Source of the DNA: Profundicola chukchiensis
GTDB taxonomy: Bacteria > Bacteroidota > Bacteroidia > Flavobacteriales > Weeksellaceae
Length of the DNA stretch: 64,000 bases
Assembly (NCBI RefSeq): GCF_029664245.1
Contig: NZ_JANAIE010000004.1
Location: 1 to 64,000, forward strand
Direction of reading: 5' to 3'
Shown here: positions 53,394 to 62,490 of the stretch, piece after piece
Numbering within the stretch: the stretch's first letter is position 1
Layout: each line of letters opens with the position of its first letter
The notes under the pieces: model-generated
Seen by the model: only the letters and a program-made list of their open reading frames with translations
What the model was told of the DNA's origin: nothing
The model's database searches: none
Translations under genes and position numbers: made by a program

Positions 53394-54533
53394 ATGTATA
53401 CACCTACAGAATCTCAAGAAATTATTATTGACGCAGTTCGAACATTTGCAGAACAGCATATTAGACCCAATGTGATGGAATGGGATGAAGCTCAACATTT
53501 TCCAAAAGATTTGTTTCATTCATTAGGCGAGATGGGATTAATGGGAATTATTGTTCCTGAAGAATATGGTGGTGCAGGTCTTAGTTATTTTGAATACATC
53601 AGAATCGTTGATGAAATTTCTCAAGTAGATCCTTCTATCGGATTATCAGTAGCGGCACATAACTCGCTATGTACCAATCATATTTTATTGTTCGGAAATG
53701 AAGAACAAAAGAAAAAATGGTTACCTCAATTGGCTAGCGGAAAAGTAATTGGAGCTTGGGGATTGACGGAGCACAACACTGGATCTGATGCCGGAGGTAT
53801 GAATACTACCGCTGTAAGAGACGGAGATGAATGGATTATTTCTGGTGCTAAAAACTTTATTACACATGCTATCTCTGGAGATATTGCTGTTGTAATGACA
53901 AGGACTGGAGAGAAAGGAGCTAGCAGTAATGCAACAGCTTTCGTTTTAGAAAAAGGAATGAAAGGTTTTTCTTCTGGTAAGAAAGAAAACAAATTAGGAA
54001 TGCGTGCATCTGAAACTGCTGAGTTGATTATGGACGAAGTTAGAGTTCCAGATTCTCACAGATTAGGTGAAGTTGGAGATGGATTTAAGCAAGCTTTATC
54101 GGTGTTAGATGGAGGTAGAATTTCTATTGCAGCCTTATCAATTGGTATTGCTAAAGGTGCTTATAAAGCAGCTAAAAAATATGCTAAAGAAAGAGTTCAA
54201 TTTGGAAAACCAATTGCAGATTTCCAAGCAATTAACTTTAAGTTAGCAGAAATGGCAACAAAAATTCAAGCATCTGAGTTGATGACTTTACGTTGTGCTG
54301 AATTAAAAGCAGAAGGTAAGAAAATGACAACAGAAGGTGCTATGGCTAAATTATTTGCTTCTGAATCTTGTGTTGAAGTTTCTACAGATGCTGTTCAGAT
54401 TTTCGGTGGATATGGTTATATCAAAGATTTCCCTGCAGAAAAATACTACAGAGATTCTAAGCTATGTACTATTGGAGAAGGAACTTCTGAAATTCAAAAA
54501 TTAGTAATTGCTAGAAATATTTTAAAAGATTAA
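53394..54533 (+). CDS. Acyl-CoA dehydrogenase
   Basis: 379 residues, FAD-dependent, first step of beta-oxidation or branched-chain acyl-CoA breakdown. AWGLTEHNTGSDAGG binds FAD and substrate. 'FGKPIADFQAINFKLAEMA', 'QIFGGYGYIKDFPAEKYYRDSK' and 'IGEGTSEIQKLVIAR' are hallmark blocks; Glu in the last (GEGTSE) region is a catalytic-base candidate. Length is normal for short/branched-chain members. Own terminator follows. Confidence 0.93.
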   Translation: MYTPTESQEIIIDAVRTFAEQHIRPNVMEWDEAQHFPKDLFHSLGEMGLMGIIVPEEYGGAGLSYFEYIRIVDEISQVDPSIGLSVAAHNSLCTNHILLFGNEEQKKKWLPQLASGKVIGAWGLTEHNTGSDAGGMNTTAVRDGDEWIISGAKNFITHAISGDIAVVMTRTGEKGASSNATAFVLEKGMKGFSSGKKENKLGMRASETAELIMDEVRVPDSHRLGEVGDGFKQALSVLDGGRISIAALSIGIAKGAYKAAKKYAKERVQFGKPIADFQAINFKLAEMATKIQASELMTLRCAELKAEGKKMTTEGAMAKLFASESCVEVSTDAVQIFGGYGYIKDFPAEKYYRDSKLCTIGEGTSEIQKLVIARNILKD

Positions 54534-54560
54534 TTTCTACTATTAAATAATATTAAATCA

Positions 54561-54598
54561 AATGCTTGAAGATTAATCTCTTCAAGCATTTTTTTTGT
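54561..54598 (+). terminator. Hairpin terminator after the acyl-CoA dehydrogenase gene
   Basis: A 12-bp stem, aatgcttgaaga (54561-54572) with tcttcaagcatt (54579-54590), and a run of T directly after. Confidence 0.85.
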
Positions 54599-54727
54599 TT
54601 AAGTATTTGTGATTAAAGTAGATTTTTAAATTTGAAACAAATTCATAAAGCCTATTGATTAATGCAGAATTATAAATGAAATTTGCAATAATTTTAATAA
54701 CTTTAATTATCCCAATGTCCCAAGCTT

Positions 54728-55582
54728 ATGATTAATCTAGAACTACTACAACAGCTAAAAACTCGTGATAAGTTGTTGGCTTATCTAAAGGATAGAGCTG
54801 AGGAGGAACCTTTATATCAAAAGGTTCTTAGAAATTATGAGTATGAGCAAGAACTATTGCGTTTACAAGGTGAATTAGTTGATTTACAACGACATATTCA
54901 AACTTCGGGCAAGAAGGTAGCTATCTTATTCGAGGGTAGGGATGCCTCTGGAAAAGGAGGGACGATTCGTCGTTTTGCAGAACATTTGAACCCAAGAGCA
55001 ATGCGCATAGTTGCGCTGAACAAACCAACTGAAATCGAGCGTCAGCAATGGTATTTTAATCGTTATATCAAAGAATTGCCCAATGCGAGTGAGATTGTGT
55101 TCTTCGATAGAAGCTGGTATAATAGAGCAGTGGTGGAACCTGTGATGGGATTTTGTGATGAAGATCAATACGAAAGATTTATGGTGCAAGTTCCCGCTTT
55201 TGAGCATATGCTCTATGAGGCAGGAACAAAAATTATAAAGTTTTGGTTCTCGGTTTCTAAAGAAGAACAACAGAGACGTTTTGATAAAAGACTATCTAAA
55301 CCATTAAAAAAGTGGAAATTTAGCCCGGTAGATCAAAAAGGACAAGAGCTTTGGGATGACTTTACCTTTTATAAAAATGCCATGTTTGCCAGAACTCATA
55401 TGCCTTTTAGTCCTTGGGTTATCGTTAAATCAAATGATAAGAAAAAAGCTAGGTTAGAGAGCATGAAATATGTGTTATCTCAGTTTAACTATGAAGGCAA
55501 AGGAGATAATCAAGACCTAATTTGGCCAGACCCGAATATTGTACATAGTTATTTTAGATTGGTAAAACAGTTAGATCAATAA
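54728..55582 (+). CDS. ppk2: Polyphosphate kinase 2, first of two
   Basis: 284 residues. FEGRDASGKGGTIRRFAEH is Walker A, FFDRSWYNRAVVEPVMGF is Walker B with the lid, and 'SVSKEEQQRRFDKRLSKPLKKWKFSPVD' is the conserved following helix. PPK2 moves phosphate between polyphosphate and nucleotides (ADP, GDP, or AMP depending on class). The start is ATG at 54728. The second copy begins 9 bases after its stop, so both are made from one message. Confidence 0.92.
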   Translation: MINLELLQQLKTRDKLLAYLKDRAEEEPLYQKVLRNYEYEQELLRLQGELVDLQRHIQTSGKKVAILFEGRDASGKGGTIRRFAEHLNPRAMRIVALNKPTEIERQQWYFNRYIKELPNASEIVFFDRSWYNRAVVEPVMGFCDEDQYERFMVQVPAFEHMLYEAGTKIIKFWFSVSKEEQQRRFDKRLSKPLKKWKFSPVDQKGQELWDDFTFYKNAMFARTHMPFSPWVIVKSNDKKKARLESMKYVLSQFNYEGKGDNQDLIWPDPNIVHSYFRLVKQLDQ

Positions 55583-55591
55583 ACCTGAAGT

Positions 55592-56431
55592 ATGAGTAAA
55601 AATAATTTTGATATTAGCGAGAAGGATTTAAAATTACTACAAACTAAGAGTGGTCTAATGTCTTTGTTAAACGATCAAAGGATTAATCCTAAGCGTGCTT
55701 TGAGGTATGTTAAATACGAAAAGAGAATTAAAAAACTTCAGGAGGAACTGCTAAAAATGCAGCAATGGATTGTAGCTGAAAACAAGAAGGTAGTAATTAT
55801 ATTCGAAGGTCGAGATGCAGCAGGAAAGGGTGGAGCTATTCGTAGAGTAGTTGAACATTTGCCTCCACGAGAGAGAAGAGTTGTGGCTTTACCTAAACCA
55901 GATGAAATAGAAGAGGGACAGTGGTACTTTCAAAGGTATATTCAGCAACTGCCGAGAAAAGGGGAGATTGTATTCTTTGACCGAAGCTGGTACAATCGTG
56001 CTGTCGTAGAGCCTGTGAACGGATTTTGCACCCAAGAACAGTATGAGATTTTTATGGATCAAGTGAATGATGTAGAGAAAATGATGCTGCAATCAGATAT
56101 TATTTTGCTCAAGATGTATTTCTCAATAACCAAAAACGAACAAGCCAGAAGATTTAAGGATATTTTGAATAATCCAACAAAAAAATGGAAGTACAGTGAA
56201 GTGGACGCTAAAGCATTAGAACTATGGGATGAATATACAAAGTACAAGGAAAGAATGTTCGAAAAAACACAAGAGTTTGTGCCTTGGAAAATTATTAAGG
56301 CCAATCGAAAAACAAGTGCAAGAATAAAAGCAATTGAATATATTTTAGCTAATATTCCTTATAATCCTAAGGATTTAGAAACCATTAAACATCAAAATAT
56401 TTATAGCAAAGATGCTCATTTTGATGATTGA
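55592..56431 (+). CDS. ppk2: Polyphosphate kinase 2, second of two
   Basis: 279 residues, colinear with its upstream sister: FEGRDAAGKGGAIRRVVEH, FFDRSWYNRAVVEPVNGF and 'SITKNEQARRFKDILNNPTKKWKYSEVD'. About half the residues in these blocks differ outside the catalytic core, so the duplication is old and the pair may differ in direction or nucleotide preference. A terminator follows at 56458. Confidence 0.92.
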   Translation: MSKNNFDISEKDLKLLQTKSGLMSLLNDQRINPKRALRYVKYEKRIKKLQEELLKMQQWIVAENKKVVIIFEGRDAAGKGGAIRRVVEHLPPRERRVVALPKPDEIEEGQWYFQRYIQQLPRKGEIVFFDRSWYNRAVVEPVNGFCTQEQYEIFMDQVNDVEKMMLQSDIILLKMYFSITKNEQARRFKDILNNPTKKWKYSEVDAKALELWDEYTKYKERMFEKTQEFVPWKIIKANRKTSARIKAIEYILANIPYNPKDLETIKHQNIYSKDAHFDD

Positions 56432-56457
56432 TTAAATCTTAGCAACTAAAGAAAATA

Positions 56458-56489
56458 AAAACAGCCAATTCAGAAGAATTGGCTGTTTT
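56458..56489. terminator. Bidirectional terminator between ppk2 and tal
   Basis: A 14-bp stem, aaaacagccaattc (56458-56471) with gaattggctgtttt (56476-56489), and loop agaa, between convergent genes. Confidence 0.87.
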
Positions 56490-56511
56490 ATTATTATAAA
56501 TTAAGTATTAA

Positions 56512-57168
56512 TTACTTGTTTCCTTTGTTATAATCCGCTAAAAATTGCTCTAAACCACTATCAGTAAGAGGGTGTTTTAATAAAGCTGTAATTGCGCTTA
56601 ATGGAGCTGTAACAACATCAGCACCGATTAGTGCACATTCGTTGATATGCATTGGGTGACGAACAGATGCAGCTAAGATTTGAGTTTCAAATAAATAGTT
56701 GTCATATACTGTTCTAATCTCTTCGATTAGATTCAAACCATTGGTTGAGATATCATCCAATCTTCCGATGAATGGAGAAACATAAGTAGCTCCTGCTTTT
56801 GCTGCTAATAGGGCTTGACCTGCTGAAAATACTAAAGTACAGTTCGTTCTAATTCCTTTTTTAGAAAAATAGTTAATAGCCTTGATTCCTTCTTTAATCA
56901 TTGGAACCTTAACAACAATTTGCTCGTGTAGTGCTGCTAATTCTTCTCCTTCTTTCACCATGTTTTCGAAGTCTGTAGAAATAACCTCAGCACTAACATC
57001 ACCGTCAACTAGTTCGCAAATTGCTTTGTAGTGGTTGATGATATTTTCTTTTCCAGTGATTCCTTCCTTCGCCATTAGTGAAGGATTGGTAGTAACACCA
57101 TCCAAGATACCCAAGTCTTGAGCTTCCTTAATTTGCGCTAAATTGGCTGTGTCGATAAAAAATTTCAT
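56512..57168 (-). CDS. tal: Transaldolase, short fructose-6-phosphate-aldolase-like type
   Basis: 218 residues, the size of the TalC/FSA group. [42 protein letters not shown] (Schiff-base Lys region), [31 protein letters not shown] are all present. It links the pentose phosphate pathway to glycolysis; the annotation in this phylum is usually transaldolase. The start at 57168 was chosen because the family begins MKFFIDTA; an ATG 30 bases upstream is also in frame. Confidence 0.92.
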   Translation of the reverse strand: MKFFIDTANLAQIKEAQDLGILDGVTTNPSLMAKEGITGKENIINHYKAICELVDGDVSAEVISTDFENMVKEGEELAALHEQIVVKVPMIKEGIKAINYFSKKGIRTNCTLVFSAGQALLAAKAGATYVSPFIGRLDDISTNGLNLIEEIRTVYDNYLFETQILAASVRHPMHINECALIGADVVTAPLSAITALLKHPLTDSGLEQFLADYNKGNK

Positions 57169-57186
57169 ATGTATTTTTTTGTTGCC

Positions 57187-57194
57187 CAAAGATA
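57187..57194 (-). promoter_or_regulatory. Candidate -7 element of tal
   Basis: TATCTTTG on the minus strand, 18 bases before the tal ATG. No well-spaced TTG upstream. Confidence 0.35.
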
Positions 57195-57243
57195 GCAAAT
57201 GCTTTAGATTTTAGAAAGATTATTTAAAGCTTTAAAAAAGAAA

Positions 57244-57274
57244 AAAGGAGCAGAAATTTAATTCTTGCTCCTTT
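57244..57274 (-). terminator. Hairpin terminator after the phosphohexomutase gene
   Basis: Arms aaaggagca (57244-57252) and tgctccttt (57266-57274), with an A-run on the left (T-run on the minus strand), 37 bases past the stop at 57311. Confidence 0.75.
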
Positions 57275-57310
57275 CATTTATTTTAATGTTTAAAGTTAAT
57301 CTAAACTATT

Positions 57311-58693
57311 TTATATTAAAGACTTAACAATAGTAATCATTTTATTAGCTAATTCATCAGCCTCTTCTTGACTCGTGCTTTCAGTATACACACGAATGAT
57401 AGGCTCTGTATTCGATTTACGTAAATGTACCCATTCAGTAGGGAAATCAATTTTAACACCGTCAATCGTGTTTACTTCTTGATCAGCATAATGCTTTTCA
57501 ACCTTCTTCAATAAATCATCCACATCAATTTCTGGAGTTAATTGAATTTTATTTTTGCTCATAAAATAGGAAGGATACTCAGCTCTAAGTTCGCTAACTT
57601 TTAGTTTTTTCTCTGCTAAATGCGTTAAAAATAAAGCAATACCGATTAATGAATCTCTTCCGTAATGCAAATCACCGAAGATAATACCTCCATTTCCTTC
57701 GCCACCGATTCTAGCTCCAACTTCTTTCATTTTCTCAACTACATTTACTTCACCAACTGCCGATGGGAAATATTCTTGTCCGTGCTTTTGTGCAATATCT
57801 CTAAGTGCGCGAGATGAAGAAAGGTTAGAAACCGTAGGACTTTTAACTTTACCTAAAACATAATCAGCAACAGCAACCAAAGTATATTCTTCGCCAAACA
57901 TTTCACCGTCTTCAGAAATTAAGGCTAAACGATCTACGTCTGGGTCTACTACAATTCCAAAATCGGCTTTGTCTTCTACTACTTTAGCAGAAATCTCTGT
58001 TAAATGCTCCTTTAAAGGCTCTGGATTGTGCGGAAAATGTCCCGTTGGTTCACAATACAATTTAGTGTAAGAAACACCTAATTCGTCTAATAAAGGTGGA
58101 ATAGAGATTCCTCCCGTCGAGTTCACAGCATCTATGGCTACTTTAAAGCCGGCTGCTTTAATTTTATCAATATCAACTAAAGGATGCTCTAATATTTTAG
58201 CAATGTGTTTTTCAATTCCAGTTGAATCTTCAGTGTATTCACCTAAGTCATCAACTTCAACAAAGTCAAAAGCTTCGTTCTCGGCAATGTCTAAAATCTC
58301 TTCACCATCTTTTCCAGAAACAAACTCACCTTTATTATTTAATAATTTCAGCGCGTTCCATTGTTTTGGATTGTGACTAGCTGTAAGTATAATACCACCA
58401 TCTGCTTGATATTCTGTTACCATCATTTCAATGGTTGGCGTAGTAGAAAGACCAAAATCAATTACGTCAATTCCTAATGCAGTTAGGGTTGAAGTCACTA
58501 ATTTATTAACCATTTCACCAGAAATCCTTGCATCTCTACCGATAACGACTAAGGTTTTGTCTTTTCCAGAGTTATTTTTTAGCCACGTACCATAAGCGGC
58601 TGCAAATTTAACTGTATCCACTGGTGTAAGATTGTCTCCAACCGCACCTCCAATAGTTCCTCGAATACCTGATATTGATTTAATTAGTGTCAT
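57311..58693 (-). CDS. glmM: Phosphohexomutase, phosphoglucosamine mutase type
   Basis: 460 residues, four-domain alpha-D-phosphohexomutase. ILTASHNPKQWNALKLLN holds the phosphoserine; DPDVDRLALI is the metal loop; GEGNGGIIFGDLHYGRDSLIG binds the sugar; the last domain has RKSNTEPIIRVYTES. In Bacteroidota this form is generally labelled GlmM (glucosamine-6-P to glucosamine-1-P for cell wall synthesis). A phosphomannomutase or phosphoglucomutase role cannot be excluded from sequence alone. Confidence 0.87.
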   Translation of the reverse strand: MTLIKSISGIRGTIGGAVGDNLTPVDTVKFAAAYGTWLKNNSGKDKTLVVIGRDARISGEMVNKLVTSTLTALGIDVIDFGLSTTPTIEMMVTEYQADGGIILTASHNPKQWNALKLLNNKGEFVSGKDGEEILDIAENEAFDFVEVDDLGEYTEDSTGIEKHIAKILEHPLVDIDKIKAAGFKVAIDAVNSTGGISIPPLLDELGVSYTKLYCEPTGHFPHNPEPLKEHLTEISAKVVEDKADFGIVVDPDVDRLALISEDGEMFGEEYTLVAVADYVLGKVKSPTVSNLSSSRALRDIAQKHGQEYFPSAVGEVNVVEKMKEVGARIGGEGNGGIIFGDLHYGRDSLIGIALFLTHLAEKKLKVSELRAEYPSYFMSKNKIQLTPEIDVDDLLKKVEKHYADQEVNTIDGVKIDFPTEWVHLRKSNTEPIIRVYTESTSQEEADELANKMITIVKSLI

Positions 58694-58712
58694 AATTTTC
58701 TATTGATTTATG

Positions 58713-58720
58713 CAAAGATA
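58713..58720 (-). promoter_or_regulatory. Candidate -7 element of the phosphohexomutase gene
   Basis: TATCTTTG on the minus strand, 19 bases before the ATG. The nearest TTG is 26 bases further up, too far for a full match. Confidence 0.35.
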
Positions 58721-58832
58721 GAAGAATGTTAAGAAATTAATTTAGGCAAATGTTAAAGTTTTTTTGAAATTGTGATAGTTTGGAATCCTATTTGTAAGTT
58801 TATATGACATAAATCATTAAAATTTATTTATT

Positions 58833-59087
58833 ATGGGAATTTTATTATGGCTATTATTCGGTTTAATTGCGGGAGCAGTTGCTAAAATGATTTCACCTGG
58901 TCCAGATCCAGGAGGATGGATTGGTTCAATCGTAGTTGGTATCTTAGGAGCAATGCTAGGAGGATGGCTAGGGTCTATGCTATTAGGTGTAGATGTTGAT
59001 GGATTTAACATTTCTAGTCTTCTGATTGCAATCGGTGGAGCTCTTGTGTTATTGCTTATTTATAGAGCAGTAATGGGAAGAAGATAA
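58833..59087 (+). CDS. GlsB/YeaQ/YmgE-family small membrane protein
   Basis: 84 residues. GILLWLLFGLIAGAVAKMI is followed by PGPDPGGWIGSIVVGILGAMLGGWLG and a third hydrophobic stretch, the three-segment glycine-rich pattern of this family. It is linked to general stress responses. Single-gene unit with terminator. Confidence 0.9.
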   Translation: MGILLWLLFGLIAGAVAKMISPGPDPGGWIGSIVVGILGAMLGGWLGSMLLGVDVDGFNISSLLIAIGGALVLLLIYRAVMGRR

Positions 59088-59109
59088 TCTTTTAATTACA
59101 TAAAAAAAC

Positions 59110-59135
59110 AAAAGCTCGGGATATCCCGAGCTTTT
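59110..59135. terminator. Bidirectional hairpin terminator
   Basis: An 11-bp stem, aaaagctcggg (59110-59120) with cccgagctttt (59125-59135), and loop atat, between the convergent GlsB-type and M42 peptidase genes. Confidence 0.87.
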
Positions 59136-59160
59136 TCTATTTAAACATTTTTAACTTTAA

Positions 59161-60264
59161 TTATTTATCGAAATAATTAAAACTTTGGTTGTTTTTTAAT
59201 TTTAAAACTGACTTATAAATTAAGTTAATTAAATTTTTAACATCATCTTTATGTACCATTTCAACAGTAGTGTGCATATATCTTAAAGGTAAACTAATCA
59301 ATGCAGATGGAACACCGCCATTACTATAAGCAAAAGCATCAGTATCTGTACCTGTCGCGCGTGAAATAGCAGATCTTTGGAATGGAATATTATCATTTTC
59401 CGCAGTTTCAATGATTAATTCGCGTAATAAATTATGAACTGCAGGAGCATAAGCGATTACAGGTCCTTTTGAACATGCTAATTCACCTTCTTTCTTCTTA
59501 TCCATCATAGGTGTTGTTGTATCGTGCGTAACATCTGTAACGATAGCAACATTAGGTTTAATGGTTTCTGTAATCATTCTTGCCCCATTTAAACCAACTT
59601 CTTCCTGAACAGAATTCGTGAAGTAAACGCCAAAGTCAATTTTGTCTTTATTTTCCGAAATTAAACGAGCAACTTCTGCAATCATAAACCCACCGATTCT
59701 ATTGTCTAAAGCACGACAAACAAAATAGTTATCATTTAATACATGGAACTCGTCTGGATAGGTAATTACACAACCTACGTGAATACCTAATTTTTCTACT
59801 TCTTCTTTGTCTTTGGCTCCTACATCAATCCAAATGGATTCAACTTTTGGGGTTTCCTCTTTTTCTTGACCAATTCTTGTATGAATAGCTGGCCAACCAA
59901 ATACACCTTCTATAATGCCTTTCTTAGTATGAATATTGACACGTTTAGAGGGAGCAATCATATGGTCAGAACCACCATTTCTAATGACGTAAATTAACCC
60001 ATTATCGGTAATGTAGTTCACATACCAAGAAATTTCGTCTGCATGTGCCTCAATCACTACCTTGTATTCTGCCTCTGGATTGATGATACCATAAGCAGTT
60101 CCGTAGTTATCCGTACGAACTTCGTCTACATAAGGTTGAATATAATCCATCCAAAGTTTTTGGCCCGAAGACTCATATCCTGTGGGGGAAGCTACATTTA
60201 AATAATCCTCAAGAAATTTCAATGATTTCTTTTTATAAAACTTATCTTTCATTTTAATATCCAT
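59161..60264 (-). CDS. M42-family metallo-aminopeptidase
   Basis: 367 residues. Metal ligands are visible in order: His in VIEAHADE, Asp in RALDNRIGG, Glu-Glu in SVQEEVGLNG, Asp in VTDVTHD and His in RYMHTTVEMVH. M42 enzymes (FrvX/glutamyl aminopeptidase type) form large tetrahedral peptidases in the cytoplasm. Two start candidates lie close together (60264 and the Met at the fifth codon); I keep the first. Divergent from the DUF4294 gene. Confidence 0.9.
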   Translation of the reverse strand: MDIKMKDKFYKKKSLKFLEDYLNVASPTGYESSGQKLWMDYIQPYVDEVRTDNYGTAYGIINPEAEYKVVIEAHADEISWYVNYITDNGLIYVIRNGGSDHMIAPSKRVNIHTKKGIIEGVFGWPAIHTRIGQEKEETPKVESIWIDVGAKDKEEVEKLGIHVGCVITYPDEFHVLNDNYFVCRALDNRIGGFMIAEVARLISENKDKIDFGVYFTNSVQEEVGLNGARMITETIKPNVAIVTDVTHDTTTPMMDKKKEGELACSKGPVIAYAPAVHNLLRELIIETAENDNIPFQRSAISRATGTDTDAFAYSNGGVPSALISLPLRYMHTTVEMVHKDDVKNLINLIYKSVLKLKNNQSFNYFDK

Positions 60265-60312
60265 AAGATGTAAAATTAAGAAATTGGGTACAATATTTGT
60301 CTTTGATGAAGT

Positions 60313-60993
60313 ATGAAATATATTGGTTTTATTGGGCTGTCTTTATTAGCCCAGCTGGTATTTGGGCAGATTGAGGATAAAAATGATATGAATTTTCAGT
60401 CAGAGATCTCTGATCATCAGATTGATTCGGTGGATTGGAATTATCACGAAAGGATTCAGTTAGATGATACGAAGGCTTATGCTTTGAATTTAAAAACTGA
60501 TGACGAAAAGAAATATTATCTATGGCTAGAGAAGAGGGTAGATGATGTATATCCATTTGTGCAAAAGGCAGTTTATGAATATTATTTTGTAAAAGATTCT
60601 GCGCGTAAAATTGAAAATAAACGCGATAGAAAGAAATACATTAATGAGCACTATCAAGCCCTAGCAGATGAGTATGAAAGTAAATTGAAGAATATGACGA
60701 CCTCTAGAGGCCAGATTATGACACGATTGATTGAAAAAGAAACTAAGATTACCACATATGATATGATTAAAGAGCTACGTGGTGGAATGAATGCTTTTCT
60801 TTGGAATGCAGCAGGTGGTGCTTTCAGTATAAATTTAAAAGATAGATTCGATCCACAAAAGACACGAGAAGATAGATTTATTCAAGTTATTTTACAGCGT
60901 GGAATAGCAAGTGGCAAATACCCTGAAATTTTGGATAGAGAAATTAGAAAAGATAGAATTAATCCTATTTTACAAGCTTTTGGTAGGGAATAG
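60313..60993 (+). CDS. DUF4294-family exported protein
   Basis: 226 residues. A signal peptide (1-19, LSLLAQLVFGQ), then a mostly helical charged domain: 'KKYYLWLEKRVDDVYPFVQKAVYEYYFVKDSARKI' and 'MTRLIEKETKITTYDMIKELRGGMNAFLWN'. This is the DUF4294 pattern, restricted largely to Bacteroidota; function unknown. A terminator follows at 61016. Confidence 0.85.
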   Translation: MKYIGFIGLSLLAQLVFGQIEDKNDMNFQSEISDHQIDSVDWNYHERIQLDDTKAYALNLKTDDEKKYYLWLEKRVDDVYPFVQKAVYEYYFVKDSARKIENKRDRKKYINEHYQALADEYESKLKNMTTSRGQIMTRLIEKETKITTYDMIKELRGGMNAFLWNAAGGAFSINLKDRFDPQKTREDRFIQVILQRGIASGKYPEILDREIRKDRINPILQAFGRE

Positions 60994-61015
60994 GATAGGA
61001 TTTATATAAAATTAT

Positions 61016-61046
61016 AAAGGACAGTTTAAATTTTAAACTGTCCTTT
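61016..61046. terminator. Bidirectional hairpin terminator
   Basis: Arms aaaggacagttt (61016-61027) and aaactgtccttt (61035-61046), with a T-rich tail, between the convergent DUF4294 gene and the gene ending at 61065. Confidence 0.85.
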
Positions 61047-61064
61047 TATTTTGTCTTAATTTAA

Positions 61065-61622
61065 TTATTCCCAATCGATTACTAGATTTAAGAACTCAAA
61101 ATTGGCCTTATGTTTATTATCTCCTCCATCTAGATTGGAAGTTGTGATTGTCCCAACTATTTTACTTAAGCGATCGATGTTGGGTAAAACATTTCTAAAA
61201 ACAATACTGTTTTGTAGTAATTGATTATAAGGAACATCCAGATTTACGTATTTAAATCGAGAATTAAATAAGGATTTAACAGGATAAGATTTACCCATTT
61301 CATCATATGCTTGAATTAAAGGTGTGCCTGAATCAACTTTTTGATTGGGCAACTGGTGTTTCATAGTAAAAATGACTTCAACCGTTTGATCGTTCTTATT
61401 CCCTTTAACCTCGATAACTTTCATTTCATAATCCTTGTGAAAGCTTTTTACCGTTATTTCATCTGATTTAGAATATAAGTCACAAAAATCGGCTTTGTTT
61501 TGTAGGATTTGATTTTCTTGCTTCAAAGCTTCGATTTCGCTTCTTAATTCTTCTACCGATTGTGCATTTATTAATGCGCATGACGAAAGCGCCAAAGCCA
61601 AATACAGGAAAGGTTTTCTCAT
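61065..61622 (-). CDS. Exported protein with short coiled coil, unknown function
   Basis: 185 residues. The N-terminus is a signal peptide (cleavage near ALINAQ) or possibly a lipoprotein signal (LALSSC, Cys15). Residues about 21-45 (SVEELRSEIEALKQENQILQNK) form a coiled coil, and the rest is beta-rich (VKSFHKDYEMKVIEVKGNKNDQTVEVIFTMKH). I recognise no family. Confidence 0.72.
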   Translation of the reverse strand: MRKPFLYLALALSSCALINAQSVEELRSEIEALKQENQILQNKADFCDLYSKSDEITVKSFHKDYEMKVIEVKGNKNDQTVEVIFTMKHQLPNQKVDSGTPLIQAYDEMGKSYPVKSLFNSRFKYVNLDVPYNQLLQNSIVFRNVLPNIDRLSKIVGTITTSNLDGGDNKHKANFEFLNLVIDWE

Positions 61623-61857
61623 AAATATAAGTTTATAATGATTTGATTTGAAGCTATAAACTTAAATAAAATACTAGCTAAAATCAATCGTTTTATAAAA
61701 AATAATGTTTGTTTAGAATAATTTTAAAGCTTCTCTTAAGCTTAAATTATTAAGTTTTATGTTGAAAATTGACCTTTTATTGAAATCAAACATAGTTGGC
61801 AGATGGATTGAAAATTGATTTTAGTGCGAAACTCAATCCTAAAATATAATCCATAAA

Positions 61858-61884
61858 AAAGGGATGAATCAAATTCACCCCTTT
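61858..61884 (-). terminator. Hairpin terminator after the YceI gene
   Basis: Arms aaagggatgaat (61858-61869) and attcaccccttt (61873-61884), one wobble pair, with an A-run on the left (T-run on the minus strand), 30 bases past the stop at 61915. Confidence 0.78.
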
Positions 61885-61914
61885 AGAATATTTATGTTAT
61901 GAACTTAGTTTTAA

Positions 61915-62433
61915 TTAAGCCTCTTTAGTAAACTGTAAGTCGATTACTAATCTAACTTTATCAGAAACTACTACACTACCAGCTTCAGTTACAGCTCCCC
62001 AAGTTAAGTTGAAATCTTTTCTGTTGATTTCTCCTTTAGCTTCGATACCTGCTTTAGTTTGTCCGTAAGGATCTACTGCAACACCGTTGAAATCTGCGTC
62101 TAAAGTAATTTCTTTAGTTACGTCTCTGATGGTTAAATCACCAACTAATTTATCACCGTCGAATGATTTAGAAACGAATGTCATTTCTGGGAATTGCTCT
62201 GTGTTAAAGAAATCATCTGATCTCAAGTGAGCGTCTCTATCTTTGTTTTTAGTGTTGATAGATTCAGTTTTAGCAGAGAAGTTAAAATCTGCATTTTTGA
62301 AATCGTCACCTTCTGTTTTAGCAGTAGCTTGGAAATCTTCGAAATGTCCAGTTACAGTTGAAATCATCATGTGTTTAACTTTGAAAGAGATTTCTGAGTG
62401 TACGGTGTCTAATGTCCAGTTTGTATTTTTCAT
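61915..62433 (-). CDS. YceI-family protein, no signal peptide
   Basis: 172 residues. NTNWTLDTVHSEISFKVKHMMISTVTGHF and 'GDLTIRDVTKEITLDADFNGVAVDPYGQ' are the classical YceI pattern, covering the full domain. Unlike the lipoprotein copy at 51299, no signal peptide is seen, so it is probably cytoplasmic. The domain binds isoprenoid or other amphiphilic ligands. It lies 57 bases downstream of the pirin gene and may share its transcript. Confidence 0.9.
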   Translation of the reverse strand: MKNTNWTLDTVHSEISFKVKHMMISTVTGHFEDFQATAKTEGDDFKNADFNFSAKTESINTKNKDRDAHLRSDDFFNTEQFPEMTFVSKSFDGDKLVGDLTIRDVTKEITLDADFNGVAVDPYGQTKAGIEAKGEINRKDFNLTWGAVTEAGSVVVSDKVRLVIDLQFTKEA

Positions 62434-62490
62434 TTTTGTAAATTTTTATAAATTAATAATTATTTTTTGTTGTTTTATGTATTTCTAATT

